DNA of 29,551 nucleotides from Pseudomonadota bacterium (GTDB taxonomy: Bacteria; Pseudomonadota; Gammaproteobacteria; Burkholderiales; Burkholderiaceae), in the NCBI GenBank assembly GCA_021783435.1, contig JAJXUC010000030.1, forward strand, positions 1-29,551. Direction: 5' to 3'. Each line of letters opens with the position of its first letter. The stretch's first letter is position 1. The translations under genes and the position numbers were made by a program. The notes beneath the pieces were generated by a model. The model made no database searches and was not told the DNA's origin. It was given only the letters and a program-made list of their open reading frames with translations. Below, one piece after another: positions 25,651 to 29,551 of this stretch.

Positions 25651-26553
25651 TCAGGCCGGAAAAACCCCGGTGCTCAGATAGCGGTCGCCACGATCGCAGA
25701 CGATGAACACGATGGTGGCGTTCTCGACCTCGCGCGCGATGCGCAGCGCCACCTCGCAGGCGCCGGCCGCGCTGATGCCGCAGAACAGGCCCTCCTCGCG
25801 CGCCAGGCGGCGTGCCATGGTCTCCGCCGCCGCCTGGCTGACGTACTCCAGCCGGTCCACGCGCTGCGGTTCGTAGATCTTGGGCAGATACTCCTGCGGC
25901 CACTTGCGGATGCCGGGAATGCGCGAGCCCTCTTCCGGCTGCGCGCCGACGATCTGCACGCCAGGGCTCTGCTCCTTGAGATAGCGCGACACGCCCGTGA
26001 TCGTGCCCGTGGTGCCCATGGCCGAGACGAAATGCGTGATGCGGCCTTCGGTGTCGCGCCAGATCTCGGGTCCGGTGGTCTCGTAGTGCACGCGCGGGTT
26101 GTCGGAGTTGGCGAACTGGTCGAGCATCAGGCCCTTGCCCTCGCGCTGCATCTGCTCGGCGAGGTCGCGCGCGTATTCCATGCCGCCCGCCTTGGGCGTG
26201 AGGATGAGATCGGCGCCGAACGCCTTCATGGTCTGCGCGCGCTCGATGCTCAGGTCCTCGGGCATGATCAGCATCATGCGGTAGCCAAGGATGGCTGCGG
26301 CCATCGCCAGCGCGATGCCTGTGTTGCCGGACGTGGCCTCGATCAGCACGTCGCCCGGCTTGATCTGGCCGCGTTCCTGCGCGCGGCGGATCATCGAGAG
26401 CGCCGGGCGGTCCTTCACCGACCCCGCCGGGTTGTTGCCTTCGAGCTTGCCGAGAATGACATTGCCGCGGCGCGCGTGATCGGCGCCGGGCACCCGCTGC
26501 AGTTGAAAGAGCGGCGTGTTGCCGATGGTCTGGTCGAGCGTGAGATAGGGCAT
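25651..26553 (-). CDS. cysM: Cysteine synthase B (O-acetylserine sulfhydrylase)
   Basis: 300-residue PLP enzyme making cysteine from O-acetylserine and sulfide; CysM types also accept thiosulfate to give S-sulfocysteine. Seen: PLP lysine Lys47 in GSVKDR, substrate loop SGNTG (75-79), phosphate-binding loop GTTGT, and the CysM-like C-terminus ATIVFIVCDRGDRYLSTGVF. The GNNPAGSVKDRPAL context and length favour CysM over CysK. Start ATG at 26553 with a strong AGGAGA site. A 10-bp palindrome (26565-26574) lies just before that site. The ability to use thiosulfate would fit a thiosulfate-metabolising organism. Confidence 0.94.
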   Translation of the reverse strand: MPYLTLDQTIGNTPLFQLQRVPGADHARRGNVILGKLEGNNPAGSVKDRPALSMIRRAQERGQIKPGDVLIEATSGNTGIALAMAAAILGYRMMLIMPEDLSIERAQTMKAFGADLILTPKAGGMEYARDLAEQMQREGKGLMLDQFANSDNPRVHYETTGPEIWRDTEGRITHFVSAMGTTGTITGVSRYLKEQSPGVQIVGAQPEEGSRIPGIRKWPQEYLPKIYEPQRVDRLEYVSQAAAETMARRLAREEGLFCGISAAGACEVALRIAREVENATIVFIVCDRGDRYLSTGVFPA

Positions 26554-26597
26554 GGTGTTCTCCTGAATGCATTCTGGCACGAGGCGGGGCGGCGCGT

Positions 26598-27740
26598 TCA
26601 GGCCAACCCGCGCTGCACCGCCCACACGAGCGGCGCGCATACCAGCAGGAACGGCACGCTGATGCGGTGGAACTGTGCCAGCGAGCCGGGGCTGCCCTCC
26701 AGACGCAGGGCGATGAGGTTGGCCAGCGATCCGATGCCCAGACCGAATCCGCCCACATTGACCGCAGCCGCCAGGACCATGACGTCGCGCGCGCCATGTC
26801 CCAGGAGCACGGTGGCTGGCACATTGCTGATGATCTGCGACAGCGCGATGGCCGAGGCATACAGCACCCCGGGTTGCTGCAGGCTGAGACCCTGCACGGG
26901 CAGAATCTGCGCCAGGTGGCCGAGGCCCACGAACATCGCGGCGAACGTCGCCAGCAACATCCAGTCCACGCGTTTGAGAACCTCGCGAAACATGGCCGCG
27001 AACACCGCCAGGACCAAGGCGGCGGCGCCTTCCGCATGGCGCCCCTGCAGCAGACCCACTACGACCAACAGCAGCAAGCCGGACGTCACACCCAGGGCGG
27101 GGCGGAGCGGAGCCTCGGCCCCGGTGCGTGTCGAGGTTTGCAAGGTCAAGGCGCGGGCGTCGAACATGAACCACACGGCCGTCAGCAGCAAGGTCAGCAT
27201 GACCGCGAAAGTCGGCAGCAGGTGCAGCATGAAGCCAGGCATCGACAGGCCGGAGCGTTGCCACAGCAAGAGGTTCTGCGGGTTGCCGATGGGGCTGAGC
27301 GTGGAGCCAGCGTTCACCGCCAGAGCCTCGAAGATCACCAGGCGCAGCACCGGCAGACGGGCTTCCCGGCCGAGCGCCACCGTCAACGGCACCACCAGGA
27401 ACAGGCTCACGTCATTGGTCAACGGCATGGACAGCAAGGCCGAGGCCAGTACCAGCAGGAACGCAAGCCCGCGCAGGCTATGCGTGCGCAGGGCCATGTA
27501 CCGCGCCGCGCGTTGCACATAGCCGCTGGCGCGTATGCCCTCCACGGTGACGAGCAGGGCGGCGAGACCCAGCAGCGTCGGCAGGTCGAGCCAGTTGCGG
27601 TACAGGTCCCATGGGCGAGGATCCGCCAGCGCCAGGAACAGCGCCAGCAGGCCGAAGATCCCCAGCAGGCGCTCCCGCCTCAGGATGCGACGCAGGCGAG
27701 GGAGGACCCTAAGCACGATCTCAGGCGTGAGTGCCGGCAT
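26598..27740 (-). CDS. SLC13/ArsB-type anion permease
   Basis: 380-residue polytopic membrane protein (about 10-11 hydrophobic segments) of the ion-transporter superfamily. Seen: SMPLTNDVSLFLVVPLT, STLSPIGNPQNLLLW (the conserved substrate/Na+ loop with Gly-Asn-Pro), and near the C-terminus a second repeat with ISNVPATVLLGHG. These are landmarks of CitMHS/SLC13 and ArsB/NhaD relatives. Substrate cannot be told: dicarboxylates, sulfate or arsenite are possibilities in the superfamily. The ATG at 27740 lies within the end of hemY (20-nt overlap), implying coupled expression; the longer frame to 27839 would overlap hemY by about 120 nt and is less likely. Confidence 0.85.
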   Translation of the reverse strand: MPALTPEIVLRVLPRLRRILRRERLLGIFGLLALFLALADPRPWDLYRNWLDLPTLLGLAALLVTVEGIRASGYVQRAARYMALRTHSLRGLAFLLVLASALLSMPLTNDVSLFLVVPLTVALGREARLPVLRLVIFEALAVNAGSTLSPIGNPQNLLLWQRSGLSMPGFMLHLLPTFAVMLTLLLTAVWFMFDARALTLQTSTRTGAEAPLRPALGVTSGLLLLVVVGLLQGRHAEGAAALVLAVFAAMFREVLKRVDWMLLATFAAMFVGLGHLAQILPVQGLSLQQPGVLYASAIALSQIISNVPATVLLGHGARDVMVLAAAVNVGGFGLGIGSLANLIALRLEGSPGSLAQFHRISVPFLLVCAPLVWAVQRGLA

Positions 27741-28932
27741 CCTCACCAGACAGGTCGAGCGCGGCCAGGCGCCAGTGACGGCCCGCCTGATCCTCCCGCT
27801 CGATGCGCTCCTGCAGACGCGCCAGGGCGGTGTGGACACTGCCGCGCAGACGGCGCTCGTCAGGCTGGCACAGCTCGAGCGCCTTGCTCAGATACTGCTG
27901 CGCCTTGCCCCAGAGTTCAAGCTCGATACAGGCTCGCGCCGCCAGGAACACGGCTTGCGCCTCCTGCGGCCAGCGGTCGACCCAGGCCTCGGCCTGCGCG
28001 ACGAAGCCGGCATCGATCCCGGCCAGCATGCCACGCAGCGCGGGCATCAGCGCGGCCGGTTCCGCGCTCGGCACGCGCAGGGCCTCGATCAGCAGGGCGC
28101 GCGCCTGGGCCATCTCGCCGGCCATGGCAAAACCGCGTGCTCCGGCCACCGCGATCTGGGCATCGAGGCGCAGCGCAATGTCGAAAGACTTCCAGAGCCT
28201 GCGCAAGGACTCGGCATCGTGGTTGGCCTGCCGGATCAATCCGAGCGCGGCGCCGTGGATCATCGCCTGGGCCGCGGCCTCGTGCAGGCCATGGTGCTTG
28301 CGCAAGGTCATGGCCAGTCGCATGACTTCGGCGTGGTCCTGCAGTGCCCGGGCGGCCGAAAGCGCAAGACGCATGGTCTGCGTGCGGCGCTGCATGCCGC
28401 TGGAGAGGGTGCGCAGCGCATTCTGTGCGGCTCGTGCGTCGCGCGCCTCGATCTGCCATCCAGCCTGCAGCAAGGCGCCGGTTTCGCGCGCCGCTGCCGG
28501 CAGGGCTTCGAGATAGGCATCGCGCCGCTCGTAGGCCTGCATGGCCTGGGCGGCCTGGGCGGCGGTGAGCAGGGCGCCAGGCTTGAAGGTGTCCGCCTCG
28601 GCAGCCCTGCCCGCGGCCCGTTCGGCGCGGCGGAACCTGCCACCCTGCAGATGCATAATCGCTTCATGCAGCGCGGCCGCTGCGACCTGCAGGCGCCTGC
28701 GCGAGCGGAACAGCGCGGCTGCACGCGGTAATCGCAGCAGCAGGGTGAAAGCCCGGATGGCGATGTAGAAAAGCACGAAACTGGCCAGCACCACGAGTAC
28801 GGCCAGATTCAGCGACAGGTCGATGCGATAAGGCGGCAGAAAAATGGCGACATTGCCCGGCCGGCCGCTTGCCGCCATGGCAAGCAATGCCGCCATCAGC
28901 CCCAGCGCCACGACCCAGGCGAGCCAGCGCAT
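27721..28932 (-). CDS. hemY: HemY-like TPR membrane protein
   Basis: 403 residues. Seen: two N-terminal membrane helices (WLAWVVALGLMAALLAMA and LAVLVVLASFVLFYIAI) around a short hydrophilic loop, then a HemY_N domain and TPR-like helical repeats to the C-terminus (for example AARACIELELWGKAQQYLSKALEL). This is the proteobacterial HemY found beside hemX; it is not the Bacillus protoporphyrinogen oxidase of the same name. Its role in haem synthesis is unclear. The ATG at 28932 shares one base with the hemX stop (TGATG) and has GGGGAG 6 nt upstream. A TTG at 28935 is not needed. Confidence 0.92.
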   Translation of the reverse strand: MRWLAWVVALGLMAALLAMAASGRPGNVAIFLPPYRIDLSLNLAVLVVLASFVLFYIAIRAFTLLLRLPRAAALFRSRRRLQVAAAALHEAIMHLQGGRFRRAERAAGRAAEADTFKPGALLTAAQAAQAMQAYERRDAYLEALPAAARETGALLQAGWQIEARDARAAQNALRTLSSGMQRRTQTMRLALSAARALQDHAEVMRLAMTLRKHHGLHEAAAQAMIHGAALGLIRQANHDAESLRRLWKSFDIALRLDAQIAVAGARGFAMAGEMAQARALLIEALRVPSAEPAALMPALRGMLAGIDAGFVAQAEAWVDRWPQEAQAVFLAARACIELELWGKAQQYLSKALELCQPDERRLRGSVHTALARLQERIEREDQAGRHWRLAALDLSGEDAGTHA

Positions 28933-29551
28933 CAACTGCTCCCCTGGCCGAGGTTGGCCAGTACCGCCAGGGACTGGAGATTGGCCGCCGGCTGGGCCGC
29001 GAGATCGATTTGCGCCGCCTGGCGTGCGAGCGCGAGCGCCATCTGGGTGCGAGGCTGGCGGACATTGAAATCCGCATGCAGCGCGGTGTCGATGCCGCGC
29101 ATGTCTTCGCGGTAGGCCGATGCATTGCGCGACAGCAGGTCGAGCCGCGCGTTGAGCACGCGCAGCTTCAGGTTTTCGCGCAGGTAGTCGCTTTGCCGGG
29201 GCGACATCAGCAGCACATCGGGATGTTCCACCCTGGTGATGGTCACGAGTTGGCGCACTTCAAGCCAGGCGGCATGGGCCCAGCGGCCAAGCCAGGGCGC
29301 CCAGCGCGGACCCGTCGACTCATGCGTGGAGGCCAGTTGCTCCGCCGGCGCCTGCCGGCCTTCCAGCGGCGCCGCCGAAGCCAGGGGCTGCAAGCCATCG
29401 ACCAGGGAAGCCAACTCGTCCAGGCGCTGCGCAGCGGCTGGAATGTCGGGTGCCACACTGCTCTTGAGCCGGCTCAGGTCCAGCTGCACCGCGCGCAGCA
29501 CCATGGCAGCGCGCGGATTGCTCTTGGCGCGCTTGAGCCGCGTCGCCGCCG
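28932..29551 (-). CDS. hemX: HemX-like protein, C-terminal part (5' end beyond window)
   Basis: The last about 205 residues of a HemX-family protein; the frame stays open to the right edge, so the N-terminal membrane helix and start are outside. Seen: LRAVQLDLSRL, AQRLDELASLVDGL, a Trp-rich linker, LLMSPRQSDYLRENLKLRVLNARLDLLSRN and a helical C-terminus, all typical of the HemX domain annotated (perhaps wrongly) as uroporphyrin-III C-methyltransferase. No SAM-methyltransferase motif is visible in this part. In related genomes hemX follows hemC and hemD, expected beyond the window. The stop overlaps the hemY start by one base. Confidence 0.9.
   Translation of the reverse strand, partial: AATRLKRAKSNPRAAMVLRAVQLDLSRLKSSVAPDIPAAAQRLDELASLVDGLQPLASAAPLEGRQAPAEQLASTHESTGPRWAPWLGRWAHAAWLEVRQLVTITRVEHPDVLLMSPRQSDYLRENLKLRVLNARLDLLSRNASAYREDMRGIDTALHADFNVRQPRTQMALALARQAAQIDLAAQPAANLQSLAVLANLGQGSS

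Overview
The window is 29.5 kb of a GC-rich, gene-dense bacterial chromosome. Gene content and order (xseB-ispA-dxs; polA, DUF2782 and thrB; uvrD, valS, galU and tusA; hemX-hemY) point to a betaproteobacterium of the order Burkholderiales. A TsdA-type thiosulfate dehydrogenase next to TusA, SseA and CysM genes suggests a sulfur-oxidising lineage such as Thiomonas. That genus assignment is inference, not proof.

Layout. 1-2690 (minus): xseB-ispA-dxs operon for exonuclease VII and isoprenoid precursors; dxs runs off the left edge. 2877-6022 (plus): an orphan Rieske oxygenase, the sulfurtransferase SseA, and a tandem pair of universal stress proteins behind a candidate Anr/Fnr promoter. 6076-9932 (minus): a Tat-exported dienelactone-hydrolase-like protein and DNA polymerase I. 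10017-14410 (plus): DUF2782 protein, homoserine kinase, a BPSS1780-type membrane protein, then LemA and two TPM-domain proteins. 14492-16780 (minus): UvrD helicase. 16938-21773 (plus): GMP reductase, ValS, GalU. 21815-22057 (minus): TusA. 22151-22505 (plus): wreck of a VIT/MbfA-type iron transporter gene. 22599-24886 (minus): TsdA and a DMT transporter with a histidine-rich tail. 25021-25635 (plus): ArgO/LysE exporter. 25651-29551 (minus): CysM, an SLC13-type permease, HemY and HemX (HemX runs off the right edge).

Most of the window is core housekeeping sequence. I saw no CRISPR array, insertion sequence, prophage gene, tRNA or rRNA, and no complete undescribed system. The points most worth a second look are: the doubly frameshifted, 5'-truncated iron transporter remnant; the terminator-like hairpin in the guaC leader; -10-like boxes 6-7 nt upstream of the polA, DUF2782 and uvrD start codons, suggesting leaderless mRNAs; the Anr/Fnr-like box before the Usp pair; and TsdA with an Asn-Met pair at a likely haem-2 ligand position.

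The only intergenic stretch over 300 bases is 22058-22598, most of which is the iron transporter pseudogene. The next largest (23514-23779) holds only upstream sequence of tsdA with no clear motif.
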